Source of the DNA: DASWHD01 sp036393335
GTDB lineage: Bacteria > CG2-30-53-67 > CG2-30-70-394
NCBI GenBank assembly: GCA_036393335.1
Contig: DASWHD010000135.1
Span: forward strand, 21,902-85,901
Reading direction: 5' to 3'
DNA length: 64,000 bases
Positions 9,080 through 17,805 of this stretch are shown here, piece after piece. A model generated the notes under the pieces. That model saw nothing but the letters and a program-made list of their open reading frames with translations, had not been told where the DNA came from and made no database searches. The position numbers and the translations under genes were made by a program. Each line of letters opens with the position of its first letter. Position 1 is the stretch's first letter.

Positions 9080-9405
9080 CCCTCTCTTATCGCCGTTCCG
9101 ACGGATTTCTCATCCGTGGGCCACCCGAAAAAAAGAGGGAAATTTGACGCGCCGCCGGGAGGGGCGACAGGAAATCGACTCCCCCGCCCTTCCCCGCGGG
9201 GCGCTTCTTGCCGTGGAGGGCCGGCAAGAGTTGCCGGCGGCTTGGCCACAGCGGGTGGGTAACTCCCTGTCGTATCGGAGAGAAACCCATTGGAGGTCCG
9301 ATGGATCTCGGGCCCGTGTGGCGGTTTTTTTGGTATGGCATAACGCTTGCTCCAAGGCGACGACAGGCGCTGCCTCGTCGTGCATCCGTCGCCTCGGATT
9401 TCTCT
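9080..9405. promoter_or_regulatory. divergent regulatory region between fliK-like gene and flgF
   Basis: This 326-bp gap holds several short hairpins, including a 7-bp CTTGCCG/CGGCAAG stem near 9208-9229. The sigma-54 site is listed separately. I see no gene in it. The leftmost part should also hold the promoter of the minus-strand fliK-like gene. Confidence 0.5.
9336..9351 (+). promoter_or_regulatory. sigma-54 promoter of the flagellar operon
   Basis: TGGCATAACGCTTGCT matches the sigma-54 consensus TGGCACR-N4-TTGCW at all but one position. The -24 GG and -12 GC have the required spacing. It lies 54 bp upstream of the flgF start. Sigma-54 control of rod, ring and hook genes is well established for polar flagella (FlrC or FlgR type systems). 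The enhancer-binding activator is not in this window. Confidence 0.85.
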
Positions 9406-10122
9406 ATGAACGCCATCTTCCTCGGACTCACCGGTGCCTCTGCCAGAGAGCGGCAGGTCGAGGTCATGGCCAACAACCTGGCGAACGTCTCCACCAGCGG
9501 CTTTAAGGGCGATCGTCTCCGGTTCGAGTCGGTCCTGCTTGCTGAGGAGGGTGCCGCCGGGGTGAAGGTCGCGGCGACCGTCCCCGACCTCAGCGACGGA
9601 TCGTTGATCGCCACCGGCCGAGCCCTGGACGTCGCCCTTCAGGGCGGCGGGCTGATGGCGGTCCGCGGGCCGGCAGGGGAGCGGTTCGTGCGCGGCGGCT
9701 CGTTGATGATCGACACCGACGGTAAGCTCGCCCTCACCACGGGGGAGGTGGTGATCGCGGAGACCGGCCGGTCCCTGGAGGTGGGACGGGGCAATGAGGA
9801 GCGGGTGGCGTACACCGGCGACGGTGAAGTGCTGGTCGACGGGGTCTCCGTGGGGCGCCTGCGCCTGCGTATCTTCGCCGAGCCGGAGGCCCTGGTGCGG
9901 GAGGGCGCCGGGCGGTTCCGCGCACCACCCGAGGCGGGTGCGCAGAAAGGTACGGTGCACGTGCACGGCGCCACCCTCGAGCGCGCCAACACCGACGTGA
10001 CCCGGGGCCTGGTGGAGATGATCCGCCTGCAACGCGCCTACGAGGTGCAGGTCGAGGCCATGCATCAGCGAGACGGGATCACCCGCACCACGATCGAGGA
10101 AGTAGGCCAGATCGGCCGTTAG
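9406..10122 (+). CDS. flgF: flagellar proximal rod protein FlgF
   Basis: The product is 238 residues. The start is the ATG of MNAIFLGLTGASARE, though the frame is open upstream. FlgF is a rod subunit in the periplasmic axle. It has the N-terminal flagellar axial motif MANNLANVSTSGFKGD and the C-terminal heptad region VTRGLVEMIRLQRAYEVQVE shared by rod/hook proteins. It is the first gene behind the sigma-54 promoter and is followed 20 bp later by flgG. Confidence 0.94.
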   Translation: MNAIFLGLTGASARERQVEVMANNLANVSTSGFKGDRLRFESVLLAEEGAAGVKVAATVPDLSDGSLIATGRALDVALQGGGLMAVRGPAGERFVRGGSLMIDTDGKLALTTGEVVIAETGRSLEVGRGNEERVAYTGDGEVLVDGVSVGRLRLRIFAEPEALVREGAGRFRAPPEAGAQKGTVHVHGATLERANTDVTRGLVEMIRLQRAYEVQVEAMHQRDGITRTTIEEVGQIGR

Positions 10123-10142
10123 CCGCAAGGTAAGGAGCCACG

Positions 10143-10931
10143 ATGATCCGCGCGCTATTCACCGCCGCCACCGGCATGGAGGCACAGCAGCTCAATATCG
10201 ACACCATCGCCCACAACCTGGCGAACGCCAACACCACCGGGTTCAAGCGCGGGCGCGCCGACTTTCAAGACCTCCTCTACCAGACGGTCACCGCACCGGG
10301 CACCGCTTCCTCCGCGTCGACGGAGGTGCCGGCCGGTCTGCAGGTCGGCCTCGGGGTGAAGCCGGCGGCGGTGGGTAAGATCTTCGCCCAGGGAGACTTT
10401 CGCAACACCGGCGGCGACCTCGACCTGGCCATCGAGGGGGATGGCTTCTTTCAGGTGGTGCAGCCGAACGGGGAGATCGCCTACAGCCGCGCCGGCGCCC
10501 TGAAGCGCGATAGCACCGGCCAGCTCGTCACCAGCAACGGCTACCTGTTGGAGCCCGCGATCACCCTGCCGGATGACGCCACCTCCGTGACCATCGCCTC
10601 CGACGGGACGGTCTCGGTCCTCCAGGGCGGGTCGACGACCACCACCATAGTCGGCACGATCGAGCTGGCGGTGTTCCCCAACCCCCAGGGGCTGAACGCG
10701 ATCGGTCGCAACCTGTTCGTCGCGAGCGACAGCTCCGGCGATGCCATCACCGGCGTGCCCGGCGAGTCGGGTATCGGCACCCTGAGCCAGGGCTTTCTTG
10801 AGATCTCCAACGTGTCGATCGCCGAGGAGCTGGTGAACATGATCATGAGTCAGCGCGCCTTCGAGGTGAACTCCAAGTCGATCCAGGCGGCGAACGAAAT
10901 GCTGCAGACCACCAACAATCTGATCCGGTAG
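10143..10931 (+). CDS. flgG: flagellar distal rod protein FlgG
   Basis: The product is 262 residues, exactly the common FlgG length. It starts [20 protein letters not shown], followed by [20 protein letters not shown], the family signature. It ends with [20 protein letters not shown] and [18 protein letters not shown], the axial C-terminal motif. FlgG builds the distal rod that passes through the P and L rings encoded downstream. A good ribosome-binding site (AAGGAG) precedes the ATG. Confidence 0.97.
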   Translation: MIRALFTAATGMEAQQLNIDTIAHNLANANTTGFKRGRADFQDLLYQTVTAPGTASSASTEVPAGLQVGLGVKPAAVGKIFAQGDFRNTGGDLDLAIEGDGFFQVVQPNGEIAYSRAGALKRDSTGQLVTSNGYLLEPAITLPDDATSVTIASDGTVSVLQGGSTTTTIVGTIELAVFPNPQGLNAIGRNLFVASDSSGDAITGVPGESGIGTLSQGFLEISNVSIAEELVNMIMSQRAFEVNSKSIQAANEMLQTTNNLIR

Positions 10932-10937
10932 CCGATC

Positions 10938-11693
10938 ATGGCCAGTGCGATCCCTCCTACGATCAGACCCAAGTGGGCCATGGTGGTGACGCTGGTGGCC
11001 ACGCTCGTCACGACCGTGGGTGGGCCATGGCCCGCACTCGGTGCCGATGGCGTGCGGGGCCTCGCGGCGGCGGAGGTCCGCAAGCTGGTAGAGCGTTACG
11101 TCGACGAGCGGCTTGCCGGCTCGGACGACCGCTGGCGGGTGGGCGCGATCCGGGTGAGCGGTGATCCGCAGGTGCCGACGGGTCCGCTGACGATGTCCGT
11201 CTCCCACGGCCGTGGCGTGGAGCTCGTCGGCCCCACGGTCCTGCACCTGGTGGTAAAGGGCCCAGGGGGCTACCAGCGCCGCTTGCGGGTCACGACGGTG
11301 ATCGATCGCGACACCCGGGTGCTGGTGGCACGGCGTGATCTGGAGCGCGGCGCCGTGCTCGATAAAGAGGACGTGGGCACCGACTATCGGCCACTGCGTT
11401 CCCTGCCCAACGACGCCACCGCAACGCCGGATGCGGTGATCGCCAAGCAGCTCATCCGCCCGGTGTCGGCGGGCGCCGTGCTGCGGGCCAGTCTGCTCAC
11501 CACCGTACCGGTCGTCAGCCGTGGCGCCCAGGTCTCCCTGGTCGCGAGGCGTGGTGCCCTGCGCATCACGACCCCCGGGATCGTCCGGAAAGACGGCGGT
11601 GCCGGAGAGATGGTGTCGGTGGTCAACCCGGCATCGGGCCAGGTGGTCAACGGACGGGTTGTGGACGGTAAGACCGTGGAGGTGATGTTTTGA
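10938..11693 (+). CDS. flgA: flagellar P-ring assembly chaperone FlgA
   Basis: The product is 251 residues, with a signal peptide of about 35 residues ending near GPWPALGA. The C-terminal half is a SAF domain (DTRVLVARRDLERGAVLDKED) followed by the FlgA C-terminal beta region (RGAQVSLVARRGALRITTPG and ending VVDGKTVEVMF). FlgA is a periplasmic chaperone that helps FlgI polymerise into the P ring. It lies six bases after flgG and overlaps flgH. Confidence 0.92.
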   Translation: MASAIPPTIRPKWAMVVTLVATLVTTVGGPWPALGADGVRGLAAAEVRKLVERYVDERLAGSDDRWRVGAIRVSGDPQVPTGPLTMSVSHGRGVELVGPTVLHLVVKGPGGYQRRLRVTTVIDRDTRVLVARRDLERGAVLDKEDVGTDYRPLRSLPNDATATPDAVIAKQLIRPVSAGAVLRASLLTTVPVVSRGAQVSLVARRGALRITTPGIVRKDGGAGEMVSVVNPASGQVVNGRVVDGKTVEVMF

Positions 11694-12496
11694 TCGGGTT
11701 GTCGAAGGCGTGGCCAATGGCTACCAACAGGGGGGCGACGCGTGGCAAAGGGCGACACCTCCTGCTGCCGCTCTTCGCAAGCGCCGTGTTCGGCGTCGTC
11801 GGGATCGGTTGTGCCGGCCACCACCGCGGGCTTCCCAAGCCGCTGCCACCGGACATCACCCCGCAGGCGGAGGTGGTGCCCCCCGCCGAGCCACCACCGC
11901 TCATCGGCTCCCTATGGACCCAGGGGCGTAGCAGCCTGTTCACCGATTACCGTGCCCGTGTGGCGGGCGACATCGTAACGATCAAGATCACGGAGAACGC
12001 CAAGGCATCGAAGTCGGCGAAGACCGACCTCACCAAGAAGGACGACGTAAAGTTCGGTATCCCTTCGCTGTTCGGCCTGGAGACCGCCGCCGATGCCCGC
12101 AGGGACCGGGTGGAGGCCGCCAACGCCGCGGGCGCTGCGGCCATCGGCCTCGACCTGAGCTCGATCCTCGCGGCCTCCAGCGAGAAGAACTTTGCCGGCG
12201 ACGGCTCCACCGAGCGTAGCGGCAAGCTGGAGGCGACGCTCACTGCCGTGGTGACCCGCGTGCTCCCCAGCGGCAATCTGTTTATCGAGGGCCGGCGGCG
12301 TATCAATCTGAACGAAGAGAACCAGTACCTGCTCCTCACGGGAATTGTGCGCCCTGAGGATATCGCGCCAGACAACACGGTGCCGTCGTCGATGATCGCC
12401 GACGCCTCCATCAGTTACTACGGTGAGGGGCGGGTCGCGGATCAACAGCGGCAGGGGTGGTTCATCACCCTGATGGACAAGGCATGGCCCTTCTAA
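11690..12496 (+). CDS. flgH: flagellar L-ring lipoprotein FlgH
   Basis: FlgH forms the outer-membrane L ring. A TTG start at 11690 was chosen because a strong GGAGGTG lies just upstream and it overlaps the flgA stop; ATG at 11717 is the alternative. The signal sequence ends with a lipobox-like VVGIGC, giving a lipidated Cys. Typical FlgH motifs follow: SLWTQGRSSLFTDYRARVAG, DIVTIKITENAKASKSA, GNLFIEGRRRINLNEENQYL and GIVRPEDIAPDNTVPSSMIA. Total length is 268 residues. Confidence 0.95.
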   Translation: MIGLSKAWPMATNRGATRGKGRHLLLPLFASAVFGVVGIGCAGHHRGLPKPLPPDITPQAEVVPPAEPPPLIGSLWTQGRSSLFTDYRARVAGDIVTIKITENAKASKSAKTDLTKKDDVKFGIPSLFGLETAADARRDRVEAANAAGAAAIGLDLSSILAASSEKNFAGDGSTERSGKLEATLTAVVTRVLPSGNLFIEGRRRINLNEENQYLLLTGIVRPEDIAPDNTVPSSMIADASISYYGEGRVADQQRQGWFITLMDKAWPF

Positions 12497-12564
12497 CAAT
12501 CGATTCTCCCCGTAGGGGAGTCCTCAGGGGCTCTCTCCCTCTGGGACCGGGACGGGGTGAGGGT

Positions 12565-13698
12565 GTGTGGCACCATCGCCGGTCTCCACTTCGTCTCGCC
12601 CGGACCGCCGTGGTAGGTTTCCTCCTCCTCTCCCTGGCCGCGGCGGCCCGGAGTGAGGCGACGCGGTTGAAGGACTTGGCCGACCTCACCGGCGTGCGCA
12701 ACAACCAGTTGATCGGTTACGGCCTGGTCGTCGGCCTGGACGGCACCGGCGACGGCGTGAAGAGCACCTTCACGCGCCAGAGCCTGACCTCGATGCTGCG
12801 GCGGGTGGGGGTGACCGTGGATGCCGAGGCGTTGAAGGTGGAGAACATTGCCGCGGTGGTGGTGACCGCGACCCTGCCGCCATTCGCGCGCCAGGGCAGC
12901 CGCGTGGACGTGACGGTCGCCAGCATCGGCGACAGCGAGAGCCTGCTCGGTGGAGTCCTGCTGATGACGCCGCTCGCGGGGATCGATGGCGAGGTGTACG
13001 CGGTTGCCCAGGGGCCGGTCTCGATCGGTGGCTTCTCGTTTGGCGGACGCGGCGGGGGAGGGGTACAGAAGAATCACCCGACCTCCGGCCGGATCGCCAA
13101 CGGTGGATTGGTGGAGCGCGAGGTGCCGGTCGAGTTCGCGGCACTGGAGCAGTTTCGCTATGCCCTGCACGAGCCGGACTTCACCACCGCGCAACGCACC
13201 GCCATCGCGATCAACGAGCACTTCGGCATCGAGGTGGCACACCCGACCGATGCCGGCACCATCGAGGTCGAGGTCCCCGCCGACTACCGCGCGCAGCCGG
13301 TACTCTTTGCCGCGGCCCTGGAGTCCATCGACGTCCACCAGGATCGCGCCGCTCGGGTGGTGCTCAACGAGCGTACCGGCACCGTGATCATGGGCCAGGA
13401 CGTGCGCCTCTCCACCGTCGCCATCTCCCACGGTGGCCTATCGATCACCATTACCGAGACCCCTGTCGTGTCGCAGCCCAATCCCCTGTCGCGGGGCGGG
13501 CAGACGGTGGTGGAGACCCAGTCGCAGGTCGAGGTGACGCAGGAGGAGCGGCGCCTGATCATGGTGGAAGAGGGCGTCAGCCTGGCCGAGGTGGTCCGGG
13601 CATTGAACGCCCTCGGTGTCGGCCCGGGCGACTTGATCGCTATCCTGCAGGCGGCGAAGGCGGCCGGCGCACTGCACGCCGAGCTGGAGCTCATCTGA
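12565..13698 (+). CDS. flgI: flagellar P-ring protein FlgI
   Basis: FlgI builds the periplasmic P ring. The start is placed at GTG 12565, giving 377 residues and a normal signal peptide (RRSPLRLARTAVVGFLLLSL, cleaved near AAARS). The ATG at 12484, inside flgH, would add 27 odd residues encoded by repeat-like DNA. Mature motifs are clear: RLKDLADLTGVRNNQLIGYG, LVVGLDGTGDGV and the C-terminal PGDLIAILQAAKAAGALHAE. It is coupled to flgJ by a TGATG overlap. Confidence 0.93.
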   Translation: MWHHRRSPLRLARTAVVGFLLLSLAAAARSEATRLKDLADLTGVRNNQLIGYGLVVGLDGTGDGVKSTFTRQSLTSMLRRVGVTVDAEALKVENIAAVVVTATLPPFARQGSRVDVTVASIGDSESLLGGVLLMTPLAGIDGEVYAVAQGPVSIGGFSFGGRGGGGVQKNHPTSGRIANGGLVEREVPVEFAALEQFRYALHEPDFTTAQRTAIAINEHFGIEVAHPTDAGTIEVEVPADYRAQPVLFAAALESIDVHQDRAARVVLNERTGTVIMGQDVRLSTVAISHGGLSITITETPVVSQPNPLSRGGQTVVETQSQVEVTQEERRLIMVEEGVSLAEVVRALNALGVGPGDLIAILQAAKAAGALHAELELI

Positions 13699-14033
13699 TG
13701 CATCCGATCCTCGTGCCGTCGCTGCTGACCCAGCCGCTCGATCCCTCGCCGGCCGCGGCCCAGCGGCGCGACTCCCCACAGGCCCTGCACAAGGCGGCGC
13801 AGGACTTCGAGTCCCTCTTCATTCACATGATGTTGAAGGCCGGTCGGGAGAGCGTCGGGGATGGCGGGATCGTGCCGCGCGGGAGCGGCGAGCGGTTCTT
13901 CACCGATGTGCTCGACCAGGAGTTGGGCCGGCTCGCGGCCCAGCAAGGGGGATTTGGGATCGCACGGCAACTGGAAGAACAGTGGAAAGGAGCGGTAACC
14001 CATGACGGCAACGGTCCAAGCTCTGCCCCATGA
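13698..14033 (+). CDS. flgJ: rod-binding protein FlgJ, N-terminal domain only
   Basis: The product is 111 residues, with the rod-binding (Rod-binding/FlgJ_N) motif AAQDFESLFIHMMLKAGRES and the tail FFTDVLDQELGRLAAQQGGF. The muramidase domain of the roughly 313-residue enterobacterial FlgJ is absent. This short form is usual outside Beta/Gammaproteobacteria, where a separate lytic transglycosylase opens the peptidoglycan. Its 3' end overlaps flgN by 32 bases. Confidence 0.9.
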   Translation: MHPILVPSLLTQPLDPSPAAAQRRDSPQALHKAAQDFESLFIHMMLKAGRESVGDGGIVPRGSGERFFTDVLDQELGRLAAQQGGFGIARQLEEQWKGAVTHDGNGPSSAP

Positions 14034-14538
14034 TGCGCTGGCGTCGTTCAACGCCCTGCTGCGCCGGATGGAAGAGGAGGCACGGCTGTTCGAGCGGCTG
14101 GCGGGGCTCCTCGATAGCGAGCGCGACGTCCTTCGCAACCTGCGTGCCCCGGGGCTCAAAGAACTCAACGCCGAGAAGGAGCGGGTCCTGATCCTCATTG
14201 ACCGGGTGGCTGCGGCGCGGGCGGATACCCTGGAGGAGCTCACCGAACGGCTGGGTCTGAAGAGCGAATCGCCGCACCTGGCGGAGCTCCTCGATCGTTT
14301 GCCGGCGGTCGAGACCCGGTGCCTGGATGAGGCGCGGCGCCGGCTGCTGCGGGTCGCAGAAATGGTGCGCGCGCGGGGCGAGGTCTCGGAGCGGCTGCTC
14401 TCGGTATCGCTCGACGCGATTCATGAAATACTTCAGTTGCTGCGCAAAGAGAACGAGGAGTCTGCACAGACATACGGCGACCAAGGTGCCGTGACGGCGC
14501 CGCGGGGCACCGGCATGGTCGTGCGTCAGACGGCTTGA
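14002..14538 (+). CDS. flgN: FlgN-family export chaperone for FlgK/FlgL
   Basis: The product is 178 residues, nearly all helical, with the FlgN plan: a long coiled-coil hairpin (LLRRMEEEARLFERLAGLLD ... LKELNAEKERVLILIDRVAA) and a distal helix (LLSVSLDAIHEILQLLRKEN). The region after about residue 155 is disordered, as in chaperones that bind client tails. FlgN escorts the hook-junction proteins FlgK and FlgL, encoded directly downstream. Similarity is low, as is typical, and position supports the call. Confidence 0.85.
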   Translation: MTATVQALPHDALASFNALLRRMEEEARLFERLAGLLDSERDVLRNLRAPGLKELNAEKERVLILIDRVAAARADTLEELTERLGLKSESPHLAELLDRLPAVETRCLDEARRRLLRVAEMVRARGEVSERLLSVSLDAIHEILQLLRKENEESAQTYGDQGAVTAPRGTGMVVRQTA

Positions 14539-14550
14539 ACGAGAGGCAAT

Positions 14551-16215
14551 ATGGGCATCTCCGGCATTCTCGACATGGGGCGACGAGCCCTCGAGATGGC
14601 CCAGATGCGCGTGCAGACCACCGCGCACAACATCTCGAATGCCGCCACCGACAGCTATAGCCGGCAGATCGTGCTCTCGCAGACGACCCGGCCCCAGCTT
14701 GTCCAAGGAGGCCTGCTCGGCACCGGCGTCCAGCCGGACACGGTCGAGCGGATCACCTCGCGATTTCTGGAAAATCAGCTCCTCGCGGAGCGCCAGGTGA
14801 AGGGACAGCTCGACCTGCTGGCCACCGCCTTCAGCCACGTCGAGGAGGTGTTCAGCGAGTCGCAGGTCGGCGGGTTGTCCGAGGCGATGTCGGCGTTTTT
14901 TGCCTCCTGGCAGGACCTGGCCACCAACCCGGAAGGGGTGGCGGAGCGCCAGGTGCTGGTCTCCCAGGCCGGGGCCCTGACCCGGCAGTTCTCCCTCTAT
15001 GCCCAGGGATTGGCGCGCGTGAGCACGGACATGCTCGCCGATCTCAAGAGCTCGGTCGCGACCGTCAACGAGATCACCCTACGGATCACGGAGACCAACA
15101 AGGCGATCGTCTCCGCCGAGGCGGGTGGGCAACCCGCCAACGACCTGCGGGATAGTCGCGACCGGCTCCTCAACGAGCTGGCCAACCTCACGGAGTTTTC
15201 CGTGATCGATAACGGGGAGGTGAACGACTTCACCGTGCAGGTGCGGGGCCAGACCCTCGTGCAGGGGGTGCGGCGGCAGTCGATCACCGTCGTGGATGAC
15301 GGCTCCGGCTCGCCATCGCTCGCGGTCGAGCAAGGCGCGGGCTGGCGGACCTTCTTCGCTCTGCCGGAGCTGGGTAGGATCGGCGGCGCCCTGTCGGTGC
15401 TGCGCGAGTCGCTGCCCGCGGCGGAAGAGGGACTCAATGAGGTCGCAGTATTCCTGGCGGCCAACGTCAACGCCTACCACCGGCAGGGCTATGCGATCGA
15501 TGGCACGACCGGCCTCAATTTCTTTCTCAGCCCGATGCAGGGAGCACCGAATCCGGCGAACACCGGCGGCGCGATGATCACATCCACGCCAGTGGTCGAT
15601 GGCACGCAGTTCACCGCCCATCGCTACGAGATATCGTTCGTGGCCGCCGACAGTTACCAGGTCACTGACGTCGACACCGGCGCAGTGGTGGTGCCGGCAG
15701 CGCCGGCAAACTACGTGAGCGGCAATCCCATCCTCTTCGACGGCGTGTCCGCGACGATCACCAATGGCGGCGGTCCCCCGGCGGCCGGGGATCTCTTCGT
15801 GGTGGACATCAACCCCAGTTATTTCAGCTCGATCGCGGTCGATTCAGCCATCGAGACCAACCCCCAGCGCGTGGCCGCGGCCTTGTCGTTGACCGGTCTT
15901 CCGGCAGACAACGAAAATGCCCTGAGGATCGCCTCCCTGGACAGTCAGGCGATCATGTCCGGTGGCACCGGCACGCTGATCGACTCGCTCTCCAGCCTGG
16001 TGTCGCAGGCGGGTATCGACTCCAGCCGCGCCACCGTGGGGCTAGAACGGCAGTCCTTGGTGGTCGATCAGGTCCTCGCCCAGCGCGAGGCGGTCTCCGG
16101 CGTGTCCATCGACGAGGAGGCCGCCAATCTCGTCGAGTTCCAGCGCTCCTATCAAGCCGCGGCCAGGGTCATTACCACGGTCGACCGGATGTTGGAGACC
16201 CTCCTGAACACGTAG
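14551..16215 (+). CDS. flgK: flagellar hook-associated protein 1 (FlgK)
   Basis: FlgK forms the first hook-filament junction layer. The product is 554 residues. The N-terminal axial motif is RRALEMAQMRVQTTAHNISN and AATDSYSRQI. The typical FlgK stretch is FLENQLLAERQVKGQLDLLA. The C terminus is EEAANLVEFQRSYQAAARVI followed by TTVDRMLETLLNT, the polymerisation heptads. The variable central domain (about 320-440) is Gly/Ala/Asp-rich. It starts 12 bases after flgN. Confidence 0.95.
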   Translation: MGISGILDMGRRALEMAQMRVQTTAHNISNAATDSYSRQIVLSQTTRPQLVQGGLLGTGVQPDTVERITSRFLENQLLAERQVKGQLDLLATAFSHVEEVFSESQVGGLSEAMSAFFASWQDLATNPEGVAERQVLVSQAGALTRQFSLYAQGLARVSTDMLADLKSSVATVNEITLRITETNKAIVSAEAGGQPANDLRDSRDRLLNELANLTEFSVIDNGEVNDFTVQVRGQTLVQGVRRQSITVVDDGSGSPSLAVEQGAGWRTFFALPELGRIGGALSVLRESLPAAEEGLNEVAVFLAANVNAYHRQGYAIDGTTGLNFFLSPMQGAPNPANTGGAMITSTPVVDGTQFTAHRYEISFVAADSYQVTDVDTGAVVVPAAPANYVSGNPILFDGVSATITNGGGPPAAGDLFVVDINPSYFSSIAVDSAIETNPQRVAAALSLTGLPADNENALRIASLDSQAIMSGGTGTLIDSLSSLVSQAGIDSSRATVGLERQSLVVDQVLAQREAVSGVSIDEEAANLVEFQRSYQAAARVITTVDRMLETLLNT

Positions 16216-16224
16216 CCTCGATCA

Positions 16225-16232
16225 GCCGATAC
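16225..16232 (+). promoter_or_regulatory. possible sigma-28 -10 element upstream of flgL
   Basis: GCCGATAC matches 7 of 8 positions of the flagellar sigma-28 -10 box (GCCGATAA), in the 104-bp gap before flgL. The expected TAAA 15 bases upstream is only half matched (GAAC). It could allow separate late expression of flgL-csrA-fliW. Confidence 0.35.
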
Positions 16233-16319
16233 GGTTGATGGGCAGCCACGGATCTCGAGCGCCGAGACGGCCTGTCCCAGGGCCAGGCAAGAAGCACAGT
16301 TGGGTCGGTGGATTAGCCG

Positions 16320-17492
16320 ATGATTCGCGTCACACAGACCGTTTTCTTGAACAACATCCGCAGCCAGCTCGCGCGCAACGGGCGGCGGTTGGCGATCGCG
16401 CAGGAGCAGGTCGCTACCGGCAAGCAGGTCAACCGCCCGTCCGACAACCCTACCGGCGCCTTTCGCGTTCTCAGCCTCAAGCAGCTCACGGCAGCGAACG
16501 ACCAATTTGAGCGCAACCTCGACTCATTGGAGGCGAATCTGGGGGTTGCAGAGAATGTCCTGGGGCAGACCCAGGAGGTTCTCTATCGCACGCTGGAGCT
16601 GGCGATCCAGGCGGCCAATGCATCGGTGGACCGCAGCCAACGCGCCGTGATCGCGACCGAGGTGTCGCAGCAGCTCGACGAGGTCAAACGCCTAGGGAAC
16701 ACGCAGCTCGGCGCGCGCCACCTCTTCGCTGGCTATCTCAGCGACAAACCGCCCTTCATCCGTGACCTGCAGATTTCTGCCAGTGCCGGCAACACGGGCA
16801 CCGGTACCATTGCGGTGGGTATTTTCGACGGAGACGCCGTCGGGGGGTCACGCTACGAGATTCGCTTCACCGATCCCGCCACCTACGAAGTCTTCGAGGC
16901 CGGCACGGGCCTGACGGTGGCCAGTGGTACGTACACCACCGGTGCGCCGATTGACTTCGATGGCAACGGCAACGAGGTCGTGATCGACGGCGCACCGGCG
17001 GCGGGGGACAGCTTCCGCATCGTGCCGCGCATGGTCTACCGGGGGGACAGCAACGAGATCATGGTGCCGGTGGGCGAGGGCCAAAGGGTGGCGGCGAACG
17101 TGCGCGGCCATCAACTCTACCTAGGCGACGGTAACCTCGATGGCACCGCCGACGCGGGGCGTGTGAGTGTCTTCGCGGCGCTGGAGGACCTTAAGTTCGC
17201 TCTGGAGGACGACGATCAGGCGGCCATTCAAGCGGTCATCGATCAACTCGATGGGGCCGTCGGACAGATGAGCGAGGGGCGCGGTATCATCGGAGGCCGG
17301 CTGAACTTGGTCGACTCCGCCAAGCAAGATCTTTCCCAACGGAATTTGACGATCGAGGGGCTGCGGTCCGAGATTGAAGACGCCGACATGGCAGAGGCGA
17401 TCACGCGCCTGACGCAAGTGGAATCGGTCTTTCAGGCGACCCTGGGTACGGCCGCCAGAGTCCTACAGCGATCGCTCTTGGATTACCTATAG
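16320..17492 (+). CDS. flgL: flagellar hook-associated protein 3 (FlgL)
   Basis: FlgL is the second junction protein and belongs to the flagellin superfamily. The product is 390 residues. The N-terminal D0/D1 region has RVTQTVFLNNIRSQLARN, GKQVNRPSDNPTGAFR and the coiled coil that follows. The C-terminal D1/D0 region has LRSEIEDADMAEAITRLTQV followed by ESVFQATLGTAARVLQRSLL. The middle (about 140-270) is a variable insert domain. It is separated from flgK by 104 bp with a possible sigma-28 site. Confidence 0.95.
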   Translation: MIRVTQTVFLNNIRSQLARNGRRLAIAQEQVATGKQVNRPSDNPTGAFRVLSLKQLTAANDQFERNLDSLEANLGVAENVLGQTQEVLYRTLELAIQAANASVDRSQRAVIATEVSQQLDEVKRLGNTQLGARHLFAGYLSDKPPFIRDLQISASAGNTGTGTIAVGIFDGDAVGGSRYEIRFTDPATYEVFEAGTGLTVASGTYTTGAPIDFDGNGNEVVIDGAPAAGDSFRIVPRMVYRGDSNEIMVPVGEGQRVAANVRGHQLYLGDGNLDGTADAGRVSVFAALEDLKFALEDDDQAAIQAVIDQLDGAVGQMSEGRGIIGGRLNLVDSAKQDLSQRNLTIEGLRSEIEDADMAEAITRLTQVESVFQATLGTAARVLQRSLLDYL

Positions 17493-17556
17493 CTCGGAAA
17501 TGGATTTCCCATACGGTATCCATAAATGGCGCCTACGGTGATCCGGAAAGGAGCGC
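17493..17556 (+). promoter_or_regulatory. csrA leader with GGA motifs
   Basis: The 64-bp leader contains a GGAAAT/ATTTCC inverted repeat near its start and a CCGGAAAGGAGCG Shine-Dalgarno region with two GGA motifs. CsrA binds GGA in loops or ribosome-binding sites, so autoregulation of csrA is plausible but not shown. Confidence 0.35.
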
Positions 17557-17805
17557 ATGTTAATTCTGACAAGGAAGTCAGGACAGACGATCGTCATCGG
17601 CGGAGGGGTGCAGATCAAGATCCTGGAGATTCGGGGAAAGCAGGTCCGCATCGGGATCGACGCGGCGCCCGAGGTGGCCGTCTACCGGGGTGAGCTCTTC
17701 GAGCTGATGCAGGAAGAGAATCGGCGCGCTGCCAAGAGTCAAAAGAGCGGCCTGGCAGGTCTCGTGCAGAGTATGAAGCCACGGGGGAAGAAAACCGATG
17801 GCTGA
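17557..17805 (+). CDS. csrA: carbon storage/flagellar translation regulator CsrA
   Basis: CsrA is an RNA-binding dimer that blocks translation, including flagellin translation in lineages with FliW. The product is 82 residues: the family core MLILTRKSGQTIVIGGGVQI, VRIGIDAAPEVAVYRGELF with the RNA-contacting Arg conserved, plus a basic C-terminal extension of about 20 residues (SMKPRGKKTDG). It is followed by fliW with an overlap of eight bases, the standard antagonist arrangement. Confidence 0.96.
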   Translation: MLILTRKSGQTIVIGGGVQIKILEIRGKQVRIGIDAAPEVAVYRGELFELMQEENRRAAKSQKSGLAGLVQSMKPRGKKTDG

